A stretch of DNA of 64,000 nucleotides from Curtobacterium caseinilyticum (GCF_030363035.1 NZ_JAUCMN010000006.1:186001-250000), one strand, 5' to 3'; positions 1 through 7,764 are shown, counted from the stretch's first letter. The notes: a model not told the origin generated them from the sequence alone. A program made the numbers and translations.

Positions 1-467
1 TCGCCGTCGCGCTGGGCGCCGAGGTGACCGTCCTGTCGCAGACGACCTCGAAGCAGGAGGACTCGCTCCGCTACGGCGCGAAGGCCCACTTCGCGACGAA
101 GGACCCGGCGACGTTCGAGGAGCTCGCGGGCTCGTTCGAGCTCGTCATCAACACCGTCTCCGCGAAGATCCCGATGGCGTCGTACCTCGGCCTGCTCAAG
201 GTCGACGGCACGCTGGTCAACGTCGGCGCCCCGTCGGAGCCGCTCGAGGTGCCCGCCTTCGCGCTCATCCCGCGTCGCCTCAGCTGGGCCGGTTCGGCGA
301 TCGGTGGCATCGCCGAGACCCAGGAGATGCTCGACTTCTGCGCCGAGCACGGCATCCTGCCGGAGACCGAGCTGATCAGCGCCGACCGCATCAACGAAGC
401 CTACGAGCGCGTGCTGTCGTCGGACGTCCGGTACCGCTTCGTGATCGACGCGGCCACCTTCGCCTGA
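1..467 (+). CDS. Zinc-type NAD(P)-dependent alcohol dehydrogenase, C-terminal part (5' truncated)
   Basis: The reading frame is open from the left edge (first full codon at base 3) to TGA at 465-467, so the N-terminal catalytic zinc domain lies outside the window. The visible part is the second half of a medium-chain dehydrogenase: the end of a Rossmann fold ([12 protein letters not shown]), the [11 protein letters not shown] segment and the GTLVNVGAP turn, then the typical closing helices ([21 protein letters not shown]). This resembles the YahK/cinnamyl alcohol dehydrogenase branch, which reduces aldehydes with NADPH. Substrate cannot be told from this fragment. A long perfect hairpin at 571-618 follows. 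Confidence 0.85.
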   Translation, partial: AVALGAEVTVLSQTTSKQEDSLRYGAKAHFATKDPATFEELAGSFELVINTVSAKIPMASYLGLLKVDGTLVNVGAPSEPLEVPAFALIPRRLSWAGSAIGGIAETQEMLDFCAEHGILPETELISADRINEAYERVLSSDVRYRFVIDAATFA

Positions 468-570
468 CGGCGTCCGTGGTCCCTGCGGCCGCCTCCGCCT
501 GACGGCGACGGCGCGCGTCCCGACGTGACCGGTACCCGGGTGCGGTCACGTGAGGTGGTCGCGACCAGGT

Positions 571-618
571 GACGGACGGGAGGCGCGGTGCCGGCTGGCA
601 CCGCGCCTCCCGTCCGTC
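571..618 (+). terminator. Long perfect hairpin, family member 1 of the GACGGGAGGCGCGG element
   Basis: The arms 571-592 and 597-618 are perfectly complementary over 22 bp with a 4-base loop (ggct). It lies about 100 bases after the dehydrogenase stop and before the AraC gene, so it probably ends the upstream transcript. No T-run follows, which is common in actinobacterial terminators. Near-identical stems occur at 19337-19376, 54014-54055 and, shorter, 60519-60554. Confidence 0.7.
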
Positions 619-643
619 GTCCCGGGCGGTGCACACCCGCGCT

Positions 644-708
644 GTCCGCAGAACGCGAGCGCCCAGTCCGCGTCACGCGACGCGCCCGCTTCGTCCGCAG
701 AACGCGAG
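644..708 (+). promoter_or_regulatory. Direct repeat pair upstream of the AraC gene
   Basis: The 16-mer GTCCGCAGAACGCGAG occurs at 644-659 and again at 693-708, 49 bp apart and ending 11 bases before the AraC-family start codon. Direct half-sites are typical of AraC-family operators, so self-control is likely. Experimental support is lacking and the second copy also overlaps the ribosome binding region (GAGAGG at 706-711). Confidence 0.45.
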
Positions 709-719
709 AGGCTTGATCG

Positions 720-1679
720 ATGGACAACACGACGAACGAGGGACTCCGCTCCCTGGTTTCGGTGTCCGGTAACGACACCGACGGAGCGATCGCGGACCTC
801 GCCGGCATGTACGCCGGCAAGACCTGGCACTCCGCACACGTCGACGACGACTACTGGTACCGCTACGTCGCCGTCGGCGACGAGCGGATGAGCGTCCGCC
901 GGTCGCAGATGCACGGCACCCTGCGCGGTGACGTCGCGGTCGAGGGCGAGGTCGTGGTGCAGTGGATCGACTCCGGCACCGCGACCGTCGACACCGGCCG
1001 CAACGCCATCCGCATGCAGCCGGGCGTCCCGGTGCTGTTCCCGATCGAACAGCGCTTCGACATGGACTACCGCGACTGGGACCAGCGGCTCGTGCACCTC
1101 GACCGCGAGCTCGTGCTCGACGTCGCGGCGGAACGGCACCTGGTCGACGGCACGCTGTCGTTCGACCGCTTCACCCCGCCGACCGCGGCCGCCGTGGAGC
1201 GGTGGCGCGCCTCGGTCGCGTCGGCCGTCCGAGCACTGCGCGACGAGGGCGCCGGTTCGCTCGCGTGGCACGAGTCACAGCGCGACGTCGTGCGATCGCT
1301 GCTCGAGCTGTACCGCTTCCACGGCGAGCCCGCGCCGACCGGCTGGGGTGAGCACCGCAGTGCGCGCATCCGCGCCGCGGTGGACACCATCCACGAGCGC
1401 GCTCACGAACCCCTGACGGTGTCCGACGTCGCCGAGGCCGCCGACCTGAGCGTCCGAGGCCTGCAGGAGTCGTTCCAGCGGACGCTCGACCGGACCCCGA
1501 TGCAGTACCTGCGCGAGGTCCGGCTGCGCCGCGCGCACGCCGACCTGCTCCGGGCCGAGCCCGGGTCGGTGTCCGTGGCCGAGGTCGCCGCCCGCTGGGG
1601 CTTCACGCACATGGGCCGGTTCTCGGGCGAGTACCTGCGTCGGTTCGGCGAGTACCCCAAGCAGACGCTGCGGCGCTGA
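720..1679 (+). CDS. AraC-family transcriptional regulator
   Basis: A 319-residue protein with an N-terminal AraC-binding-like cupin domain (about residues 40-190; VVVQWIDSG...MQPGVPVLFP) and a C-terminal double helix-turn-helix (about 220-319). The second half shows the family pattern LTVSDVAEAADLSVRGLQESFQ, then SVAEVAARWGFTHMGRFSGEYLRRFGEYP. Such proteins usually activate nearby catabolic genes after binding a small ligand. The ATG at 720 has GAGAGG 8 bases upstream. The next gene is on the opposite strand and converges on it, so its target is probably elsewhere or itself (see the direct repeats upstream). Confidence 0.93.
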   Translation: MDNTTNEGLRSLVSVSGNDTDGAIADLAGMYAGKTWHSAHVDDDYWYRYVAVGDERMSVRRSQMHGTLRGDVAVEGEVVVQWIDSGTATVDTGRNAIRMQPGVPVLFPIEQRFDMDYRDWDQRLVHLDRELVLDVAAERHLVDGTLSFDRFTPPTAAAVERWRASVASAVRALRDEGAGSLAWHESQRDVVRSLLELYRFHGEPAPTGWGEHRSARIRAAVDTIHERAHEPLTVSDVAEAADLSVRGLQESFQRTLDRTPMQYLREVRLRRAHADLLRAEPGSVSVAEVAARWGFTHMGRFSGEYLRRFGEYPKQTLRR

Positions 1680-1724
1680 CGTCGGACGTCCGCGCCGCGG
1701 GTGCGCTGCTCGACCGAGTCCCGG

Positions 1725-3143
1725 TCAGCCGACCTCGTCGCCCGACGGCAGAGCGCCGCACCAGTCGACGGACGACGCCTGCACGCTCGCCTCGAGCGCC
1801 CCGGAGGTCGCGTCCACGACGCTGACCAGGACCCCGGACGCGGACGCGGTGGTGACGGCGAGGAACTGGCTGTTCGGTGAGGGACAGACCGCGGTGACGC
1901 TCGCGTCGTCAGGCACCCGGACGGGCAGGCGTGCCGCGCGGCTCCCGTCCACACGCACGATGCGTTGGGCCAGGGTGCCGTCCGCGCGCACGTCGCCCAC
2001 CACCCGCACGTAGGTGTCGTCGCCCAGCTGCGCGATCCGGCCGAGGTACGGCGCGTCGGTGCTGCCCTCGGGGGCGCTGATCGGCGTCCTCCGGCCGTTC
2101 GTCAGGTCGAGTCGGACGATGCCGGTGCCCGTCTCGACGACGGCCGTCGTACCGGTTCCGACGAACCCGTGCAGGAAGGTGGCGCTGCCGAGCCGGACGG
2201 GGTCGCTCCGCCCGCTCATGTCGACCAGCGCCAGATCGTCCGAACCCGTGCGGACGAGGGCGCTCTCGGTGCGGGGCACGTACGCCCACTGCGCGACGGT
2301 CATCGGGACGGCACCCGTGGTCGGTCGGCCGTCCGCGGCGATCGCGGTCGGCAGGTGCGTGCCGGTCATGTCGACCAGGTAGAGCCCGACGTCGCGGGAC
2401 TGCCCCGTGGAGGTGTCGGCGTACTCGAACCCGAACGACGCGCCGTCGTCCGCGACGTGCAGCGCGGTGACCCGCCCCTCGCGCGTGGGCAGGGTCAGCC
2501 GTTCGACCGGCGTCGAGTCGTCCTGCACGCCGGCCGCCAGGGGCACGATCTCGACGGTCGAGCTGCCGTCGGCTCCACGCACAACCACGAGCGACCGCCC
2601 GAGTCGGGCGTACTCGGTGATGCCGGTGGCCTGGTAGACCGTCGTCGCACCGCCGGCGTCGAGCGACCGCCGCACGATCCGGTCCTTCCCGCCCGGCGCC
2701 CCGGGGACGAGCGCGAGGACGTCGGTGCTGCCGGTGGTGATCGTCGTCCGGAGCACCGACATCGCCGGTTGGCCCGGTGCCCGGACGCCCGCGACCGAGA
2801 TCGCGTACGAGCGGTCGTACGCGAGCGGGCCGGCGAACTCGACCGCGATGGTGTTGCCGCTCGAGGTCACGGTGTGCGGCGCGGCGGGCGTCACGGTGAC
2901 GGCGTCGGCGTCGACTCGCTGCAGGGCCTGGTTCGCGGTCAGGATGACGCGCTGTGCCGGACGGGAGACGAGCCCGGAGGGGTCGTAGGTCACGTCGCGG
3001 AGCCGCGGTCCCTGCTGCGAGCCCACGACGGCGGCCGCCGCGCCGACCAGCACGAAGACCGTCAGCGAGGCGACGAGTCGACGGCGGTACCGGTCACGCG
3101 GGCGGCGCCGGAGGGGCCCGTCGTGCTGCACGTCAGTACTCAT
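1725..3143 (-). CDS. Membrane-anchored extracytoplasmic protein, Ig-like plus beta-propeller-like (hypothetical)
   Basis: This 472-residue protein has an Arg-rich cytoplasmic N-terminus (RRRPRDRYRRRLV) followed by one transmembrane segment (about 25-42), so it is anchored with a large outside domain. Residues 60-140 resemble a Big_5/CopC-like Ig fold (TVTPAAPHTV...FAGPLAYDRSYAISVAGV), and the rest shows repeated beta-strand blades ending near SPNSQFLAVTTAS, as in a beta-propeller. No enzyme motif was recognised. The start overlaps the 3' end of the TIGR03943 gene by 11 bases, so the two are translationally coupled; the permease gene lies upstream in the same operon. Confidence 0.8.
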   Translation of the reverse strand: MSTDVQHDGPLRRRPRDRYRRRLVASLTVFVLVGAAAAVVGSQQGPRLRDVTYDPSGLVSRPAQRVILTANQALQRVDADAVTVTPAAPHTVTSSGNTIAVEFAGPLAYDRSYAISVAGVRAPGQPAMSVLRTTITTGSTDVLALVPGAPGGKDRIVRRSLDAGGATTVYQATGITEYARLGRSLVVVRGADGSSTVEIVPLAAGVQDDSTPVERLTLPTREGRVTALHVADDGASFGFEYADTSTGQSRDVGLYLVDMTGTHLPTAIAADGRPTTGAVPMTVAQWAYVPRTESALVRTGSDDLALVDMSGRSDPVRLGSATFLHGFVGTGTTAVVETGTGIVRLDLTNGRRTPISAPEGSTDAPYLGRIAQLGDDTYVRVVGDVRADGTLAQRIVRVDGSRAARLPVRVPDDASVTAVCPSPNSQFLAVTTASASGVLVSVVDATSGALEASVQASSVDWCGALPSGDEVG

Positions 3144-4071
3144 ACGGGTCCCTCGGCTGGTCCACGACGCGTACCGATGCGGCCCGGATCACGATGCGGG
3201 CGTCGGCCGACTGGTCGGGGTTCGCCGCGAGCTTGCCGGTCACCCGCACCCACCGGTCGGCGTCGGGCGTCGCGTCGCCGGAGGCGCCCTCGGTGACGAC
3301 GCCGAGTCCGACGGGTTGGGCGTCCACGGCGCAGCAGCTGATCACGAAGCGGGTCAGCGTGAAGGACCCGTCGGCACCGGGCACCACGAAGCCCGTCAGC
3401 TCGACGGGCTTGCCGACGAGCGCCGTGGTGTCCGTGGTCTGGCGGATGAGCGCCGCCCAGTCCTTCACGCCGTACTGCGAGGTGTCGACGCCCGCACTGC
3501 CGAGCAGGGCCACGTCCTGCGTACCGGTGGCGTTCGACAGGGTCGGGGTGTCCACGCTCCGCTGCTGGGCGGTCCGGGCGGACAGGGTGGTCGGCGGGAG
3601 CACGAGCATGGCGACCGTGACGCCCACGGTCGCCGCTGCTGCGATGCCGCCGAGCACACCCCGGGTGATCCGCGCGGCCCTGGGGGCGCGACGGCGCACG
3701 GCACGGGCGGCATCGCCGGCGTGCTCGTACGCCGTCTCGCCGGCGTGCCCGAACCCCGTCTCGCCGGCGTGCTCGTGGGCCGTCTCGCCGGCGTCCGGAC
3801 CCGCGTGGCCGCGGGCGTGCTCCTGCTCGGGGGCACCGCCGCCGGGGTGGGCGTCGTCGTCGTGGGCGTGGCCGTGGCCGCGGGCGACCGCCACGAGCCC
3901 GGCCACCGACGCCGGCACCGCGATCGCCGCCAGGACGACGGTGAACAGGTCGTACCGCGGGTTGATGTACAGGTCGAGGTGCCCGACGAGCGCGAGCCAC
4001 AGCGTGCAGAGCGCCACCGCGAGCACCGACCCGAGGCCGAGGTACGCGGGCGCCTTCTCAGACGAGGACAT
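3133..4071 (-). CDS. TIGR03943-family putative permease subunit with His-rich repeat linker
   Basis: A 312-residue protein with two N-terminal membrane segments (about 9-30 and 42-62), a His-rich cytoplasmic or periplasmic linker, a third membrane segment (about 138-162) and a C-terminal TIGR03943 domain ending in a VRVTGKLAAN-type OB-like fold. The linker (about 65-125) is built of HAGET/EHAGET repeats encoded by a 24-bp tandem repeat. Members of this family (YcgQ-like) sit beside a DUF318 permease (YcgR-like), as here: the genes overlap by 14 bases. In other bacteria such pairs are often under zinc control; the His-rich linker could bind metal, but no Zur box was seen upstream. Confidence 0.88.
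   Translation of the reverse strand: MSSSEKAPAYLGLGSVLAVALCTLWLALVGHLDLYINPRYDLFTVVLAAIAVPASVAGLVAVARGHGHAHDDDAHPGGGAPEQEHARGHAGPDAGETAHEHAGETGFGHAGETAYEHAGDAARAVRRRAPRAARITRGVLGGIAAAATVGVTVAMLVLPPTTLSARTAQQRSVDTPTLSNATGTQDVALLGSAGVDTSQYGVKDWAALIRQTTDTTALVGKPVELTGFVVPGADGSFTLTRFVISCCAVDAQPVGLGVVTEGASGDATPDADRWVRVTGKLAANPDQSADARIVIRAASVRVVDQPRDPYEY
3707..3800 (-). repeat. 24-bp tandem repeat coding for the HAGET linker
   Basis: About four copies of a 24-bp unit (core GTCTCGCCGGCGTGCTCG on the + strand) lie inside the TIGR03943 gene and encode alternating EHAGET, GHAGET and EHAGDA blocks. Because 24 is a multiple of three, copy-number change would keep the frame and alter the number of histidines. 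The unit shares the GTCTCGCCGG core with the separate noncoding 9-bp array at 9745-9789. Confidence 0.7.
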
Positions 4072-5071
4072 TCATCACCAACCCGACCGCCGCCGTGAAC
4101 AGGATGCAGACGACGGCGAGCAGCACCAGGAAGCGCGCGCGGAAGGTCGTCCGGAGCAGGGCGATCATCTTGACGTCGATGATCGGCCCGATGAGCAGGA
4201 ACGCCGTGATCGACCCCGGCAGGAACGTCGAGGCGAAGGACAGGGCGAAGAAGGCGTCGACGTTGGAGCAGAGCGAGATCGTCATCGCCAGGAGCATCAT
4301 CGCAGCGACGGACAGCACCGGGTTCGCACCGATCGACACGAGCGTCGACCGGGGAACGGCGACCTGGATCGCCGCCGCGAGCCCGGCGCCGACGAACAGC
4401 GCCGGCATCATCGTCGCCGTCTCACCGCCGAACTGCGACGCGCTCTCCCGCCAGCGGTTCCGCGACGGCGGCGCCCCGATCGCTGCGCGGCAGCGGGCCT
4501 CGAAGGCGGGGAGCAGCAGCTCGGCGGGCCGGCGGTGCGCGGCGACGATCCAACCGACGAGGTTCGCCAGCACGAAGCCGCCGACGATCCGGACGACCAG
4601 GATCCACCCCGACCAGCCGAACGCCTGCGCCGTGCTGATGATCACGAGCGGGTTGAGGATCGGCGCGGCGACCAGGAACGTGACCGCCTCGGCCGGGGTG
4701 AACCCGCGCATCATCAGGCCGCGGGCGAGCGGCACGTTCCCGCACTCGCAGACCGGGAAGAGCATGCCGATGAGCGAGATGACGGCCCGGCGGGGCACCG
4801 GCCGCTCCGGGAGGATCCGCTCGAGCACCCCGGCGGGCACCCACACCTCGACGATGATCGACAGCACGATGCCGAGCACGACGAACGGCAGCGACTCGAC
4901 CACGACGCTGATCGCCAGCGTCAGGAAGTCCTGCACGACGTCCGGCAGCCCGGCCGTCCCGACGCTCGGCGACACCACGCGCACGCCGAGCAGCACCACG
5001 ACGGCACCGAGCACCAGGCCAGGACCGGTGAGCGTGCGGGAGGGTGCGGGGCGAGTGGGGGCGCTCGTCAC
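4058..5071 (-). CDS. DUF318/ArsP-type permease (YraQ/YcgR-like)
   Basis: With the GTG at 5071 this is a 337-residue integral membrane protein with about eight to ten helices. The family hallmark PVCECGNVPLARG, followed by GFTPAEAVTFLVAAPILNP, and a second half with SLCSNVDAFFALSF and IGPIIDVKMIALL fit the DUF318 (ArsP_1) permeases. Relatives export organoarsenicals or unknown substrates together with the TIGR03943 partner, which overlaps it here. The open frame extends upstream to 5125, but the extra residues (GGRGCRSCGGRLAY) do not look like family sequence. No good Shine-Dalgarno is visible for either start. Confidence 0.88.
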   Translation of the reverse strand: MTSAPTRPAPSRTLTGPGLVLGAVVVLLGVRVVSPSVGTAGLPDVVQDFLTLAISVVVESLPFVVLGIVLSIIVEVWVPAGVLERILPERPVPRRAVISLIGMLFPVCECGNVPLARGLMMRGFTPAEAVTFLVAAPILNPLVIISTAQAFGWSGWILVVRIVGGFVLANLVGWIVAAHRRPAELLLPAFEARCRAAIGAPPSRNRWRESASQFGGETATMMPALFVGAGLAAAIQVAVPRSTLVSIGANPVLSVAAMMLLAMTISLCSNVDAFFALSFASTFLPGSITAFLLIGPIIDVKMIALLRTTFRARFLVLLAVVCILFTAAVGLVMNVLV

Positions 5072-5123
5072 CGGGACAGGATAGGCGAGCCGACCCCCGC
5101 AGGACCTGCAGCCGCGCCCGCCC

Positions 5124-5157
5124 ACCCGGCTGCCCGGTCCGCCGCGCGGAGCCGGGT
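5124..5157 (-). terminator. Hairpin between TetR gene and permease gene
   Basis: ACCCGGCT at 5124-5131 pairs perfectly with AGCCGGGT at 5150-5157, inside a wider imperfect repeat (GCCCACC near 5119, GGTGGGC near 5172). It sits just after the TetR stop at 5166 on the same strand and probably ends that transcript. Confidence 0.4.
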
Positions 5158-5165
5158 CGGTCGGG

Positions 5166-5744
5166 TCACCCGGTGGGCAGGCCCGACAGGTGCCGGTCGA
5201 GCAGCGCGATCGCCCACTCGTGGGACTCCCCCGCGTCGAGCCGCGTGACGTGCACCGCCAGGCCGTCGACGAGCGCGTGCAGGCGGCAGGCCTCGTCGGC
5301 CCGCTGCTCCGTCGGCACCCCCACGAGTGCGACGATCCGGTCGCACCACGCCCGCATCTCGGCGACGACCCGGTCGAGCGCCGGCCGGAGCGCGGCGTCG
5401 GTGAGCGCGGCGTTCCCGAGCGCCAGGTACACGTCGAGCTCGACGACCCGCTCGTCGTCCAACGGCAGCAGTTCGAGCAGGATGCGTCGAGCGGTCTCCG
5501 CGTCCGACAGGTCGGCCGGGAGGGCGTCGATGCGCTCCCGGGTCCGGTCGAACACGAGCGTGATGGTCCGCTCGCGCATCGCGGCCTGCGTCGGGAAGAC
5601 GTACCGGACGGTGCTCGGCGGCAGCCCGGCCTCGGCGGCGACGCCGCGGACGCTCAGGGCCGCGAGGCCGTCCCGCGCGAGCACGCGGCACGCGGCCTCG
5701 GTCACGTCGATCCGGCGTCGTTCGAGGTCCTCGCGGGTGGTCAC
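5166..5744 (-). CDS. TetR-family repressor, divergent from the SMR efflux genes
   Basis: A 192-residue protein starting at GTG 5744. Residues 8-55 form the TetR helix-turn-helix (RRIDVTEAACRVLARDGLAALSVRGVAAEAGLPPSTVRYVF), followed by an all-helical ligand domain. It is transcribed away from two small-multidrug-resistance genes across an 87-bp gap that holds a near-perfect 22-bp palindrome, the usual arrangement for a local drug-efflux repressor. The open frame continues far upstream of 5744 but that part is antisense to the SMR genes and does not look like protein. Confidence 0.92.
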   Translation of the reverse strand: MTTREDLERRRIDVTEAACRVLARDGLAALSVRGVAAEAGLPPSTVRYVFPTQAAMRERTITLVFDRTRERIDALPADLSDAETARRILLELLPLDDERVVELDVYLALGNAALTDAALRPALDRVVAEMRAWCDRIVALVGVPTEQRADEACRLHALVDGLAVHVTRLDAGESHEWAIALLDRHLSGLPTG

Positions 5745-5794
5745 CGTCCCATACTCGCACGCCCGTGCGACTCGTGCTACCGTCGGACACGCAG

Positions 5795-5816
5795 GAGTCG
5801 CACAGCCGTACGACTC
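5795..5816. promoter_or_regulatory. Probable TetR operator in the divergent promoter region
   Basis: GAGTCGCAC-agcc-GTACGACTC is an inverted repeat with 8 of 9 matching positions per arm. A third half-site, GTGCGACTC, lies at 5765-5773 and matches GAGTCGCAC exactly when inverted. The palindrome ends 15 bases before the SMR start codon, where a bound repressor would block both promoters. Confidence 0.6.
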
Positions 5817-5831
5817 GCGGAGAGGAGCCTC

Positions 5832-6146
5832 GTGGCCTGGGTGGTGCTCGTCCTGTCCGGCGTGCTCGAAGCGGTGTGGGCCACCGCGCTGAGCGCGTCG
5901 AACGGGTTCAAGAAGGTGGTGCCGACGATCGTGTTCGTCGCCGGCATGGTGCTCAGCATGGTCGGACTCGCGTTCGCCATGAAGGCGATCCCGGTCGGCA
6001 CGGCCTACGCGGTGTGGGTCGGCATCGGGGCGTCCCTGACGGTCGTCGTCGCGATCCTCCGTCGGCAGGAGGCCGCCTCGCTCACCCGCGTCGCCCTCGT
6101 GCTCGGCCTGGTCGCCTGCGTCGTCGGCCTCAAGGTGGTGAGCTGA
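5832..6146 (+). CDS. Small multidrug resistance (SMR) transporter subunit 1
   Basis: This 104-residue protein has four transmembrane helices and the SMR signature: an essential Glu in helix 1 (VLEAVWATALSAS), then GTAYAVWVGIGA in helix 3. SMR proteins are proton-coupled antiporters for quaternary ammonium compounds, dyes or guanidinium. Start GTG 5832 has a strong GAGAGGAG-like site just upstream. One base separates its stop from the second SMR gene, so they probably form a heterodimeric pump (EbrAB/YkkCD type) under the divergent TetR repressor. Confidence 0.93.
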   Translation: MAWVVLVLSGVLEAVWATALSASNGFKKVVPTIVFVAGMVLSMVGLAFAMKAIPVGTAYAVWVGIGASLTVVVAILRRQEAASLTRVALVLGLVACVVGLKVVS

Positions 6147-6147
6147 G

Positions 6148-6537
6148 GTGCCGTGGTTCGTCCTGTTCGTCAGCGCCGCGCTCGAGACCGTGTGGGCCAC
6201 CGCCCTCGGCGCGAGCGACGGCTTCACCGTGCCGGGTCCGACGGCGCTGTTCGCGGTCACCATCGTCGTGAGCCTGGTCGCGTTCGGCTACGTGCTCCGG
6301 CACATCCCGATCAGCACGGCGTACGCGGTGTGGACCGGCACCGGCGCGGCCCTCACGGTCCTCTGGGGCATGGCGACGGGCGCCGAGCCGGTCACGTTCC
6401 TGCGCCTGCTCTTCATCGCCGGCATCGTCGGCTGCGCCGTCGGCCTGAAGCTCGTCCCCGCACGGCCGGTAGTGGCCGGGCGAGACTCGGCCCAGCGGAC
6501 GAGTTCGCCCGATCAGGACACGAACTTGGTCCGCTGA
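6148..6537 (+). CDS. Small multidrug resistance (SMR) transporter subunit 2, with unusual C-terminal tail
   Basis: A 129-residue four-helix SMR protein (ALETVWATALGAS; STAYAVWTGTGA), beginning at GTG 6148 one base after subunit 1. The SMR fold ends near VGLKLVPARP; the final 20 or so residues (VAGRDSAQRTSSPDQDT...) are hydrophilic and are encoded by the left arm and loop of a long inverted repeat (6481-6548), with the stop codon in the right arm. The tail may therefore be a by-product of a terminator overlapping the gene end. Substrate is unknown. Confidence 0.9.
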   Translation: MPWFVLFVSAALETVWATALGASDGFTVPGPTALFAVTIVVSLVAFGYVLRHIPISTAYAVWTGTGAALTVLWGMATGAEPVTFLRLLFIAGIVGCAVGLKLVPARPVVAGRDSAQRTSSPDQDTNLVR

Positions 6538-6548
6538 GGCGAGTCTCG
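6481..6548. repeat. Long inverted repeat across the SMR stop codon
   Basis: CGAGACTCGGCCCAGCGGAC... at 6481-6507 is complementary to 6521-6548 (...GTCCGCTGAGGCGAGTCTCG) with only about three mismatches and one bulge. It could act as a terminator overlapping the coding end. The core GGCGAGTCTCG also occurs at 57376-57386, next to another gene end, hinting at a dispersed element. Confidence 0.6.
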
Positions 6549-6556
6549 TGACGTTG

Positions 6557-6616
6557 CCCCCTGACTGACTGGAGGCGGGGGGGCCGCCCGCCCCCCCCCG
6601 CCCGTGAGTCAGGGGG
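6557..6616. terminator. Bidirectional terminator hairpin between SMR and LLM genes
   Basis: CCCCCTGACT (6557-6566) pairs perfectly with AGTCAGGGGG (6607-6616); the long loop contains G7 (6577-6583) and C9 (6591-6599) runs that can pair with each other. It lies between converging genes. These homopolymers are prone to sequencing or replication slippage. Confidence 0.6.
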
Positions 6617-7764
6617 TGACCCGATAAGAAGGGCGCCCCCGGCCACACGAACTCGGCGGCGGCGGGGTCGCGGCCGGCCGTGCCCCCGGCCAGCGCGGCG
6701 GCCACGCGGTCGGCGTGCGACGGCGGGTCGGACGGCACGTGGGCCGGACGGTCCGCCTCGTTGATCTTCCGGAGCTCGGGGACGATGTCCTCGGCCAGGA
6801 TGTCGATCTGCTCGAGCACCGTCTTGAGCGGCAGCCCCGCGTGGTCGATCAGGAACAGCTGGCGCTGGTAGTGCCCGACGTGGTCCTTCATCGCGGCGTA
6901 GCGGTCGACGACCTGCTGCGGCGAACCGACCGTGAGCGGGGTCTGGGCGGTGAAGTCCTCCATCGAAGGACCGTGGCCGTACACCGGGGCGTTGTCGAAG
7001 TACGGGCGGAACTCGTTCCAGGCGTCCTGCGAGTTCTTGCGCGCGAAGAACTGCCCACCGAGGCCGACGATCGCCTGGTCGGCAGCGCCGTGGCCGTAGT
7101 GCTCGAAGCGCTGACGGTATAGCCCGACCATCTGCTCGGTGTGCTGGATCGGCCAGAAGATGTTGTTGTGGAAGAAGCCGTCACCGTAGTAGGCGGCCTG
7201 TTCGGCGATCTCGGGCGTGCGGATCGAGCCGTGCCAGACGAACGGAGCGACGCCGTCGAGCGGGCGCGGGGTGGAGGTGAAGCCCTGCAGCGGCGTGCGG
7301 AACTTGCCCTGCCAGTTGACGACGTCGTTCTCCCACAGCTGGCGGATGAGCGCGTAGTTCTCGATGGCCAGGTTCACGCCCTGGCGGATGTCCTGCCCGA
7401 ACCACGGGTAGACCGGGCCGGTGTTGCCGCGACCCATCATGAGGTCCGTACGGCCGTCGCTGATGACCTGGAGCATCGCGTACTCCTCGGCGATGCGCAC
7501 CGGGTCGTTCGTGGTGACGAGGGTCGTGCTCGTCGACAGGGTGATCTGCTTCGTCCGAGCAGCCAGGTAGCCGAGCATCGTCGTCGGGCTCGACGCGACG
7601 AACGGCGGGTTGTGGTGCTCGCCCGTGGCGAAGACGTCGAGCCCGGCCTGGTCGGCGTGCTCGGCGATCGTCAGGATGTCCTTGACACGCGTGGTGTCGT
7701 CCGGGGTGGTGCCGGTCGTGGGGTCCGTCGTGACGTCGCTCACGGTGAAGATGCCGAACTGCAT
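6609..7764 (-). CDS. LLM-class flavin-dependent oxidoreductase, probable 3' frameshift
   Basis: Luciferase-like TIM-barrel monooxygenase that would use FMNH2 and oxygen. It starts at ATG 7764 (MQFGIFTVSDV), with hallmarks FATGEHHNPPFVASSP, RIAEEYAMLQVISDGR and GRGNTGPVYPWFG. Homologous-looking sequence runs to about residue 378 (EFVWPGAP). After that the literal frame has no stop until 6130, running antisense across the second SMR gene and using the rare Leu codon TTA. Removing one base from the G5 run (complement of 6636-6640) would instead end the protein at TGA 6609-6611, exactly in the terminator hairpin. I therefore give 6609 as the likely true end; a real frameshift or a base-call error would explain it. 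Confidence 0.8.

Noticed and set aside
2954-5248. 764-residue + strand open frame
   Set aside because: It overlaps three minus-strand genes with good family sequence and is low-complexity.
5832-6537. Guanidine-responsive Gdx pair
   Set aside because: No ykkC-type guanidine riboswitch is visible upstream; a TetR repressor is, so the substrate was left open.
6130-6608. C-terminal extension of the LLM oxidoreductase
   Set aside because: It lies antisense to the SMR genes and has no LLM-family sequence; a one-base shift gives a natural stop at 6609.
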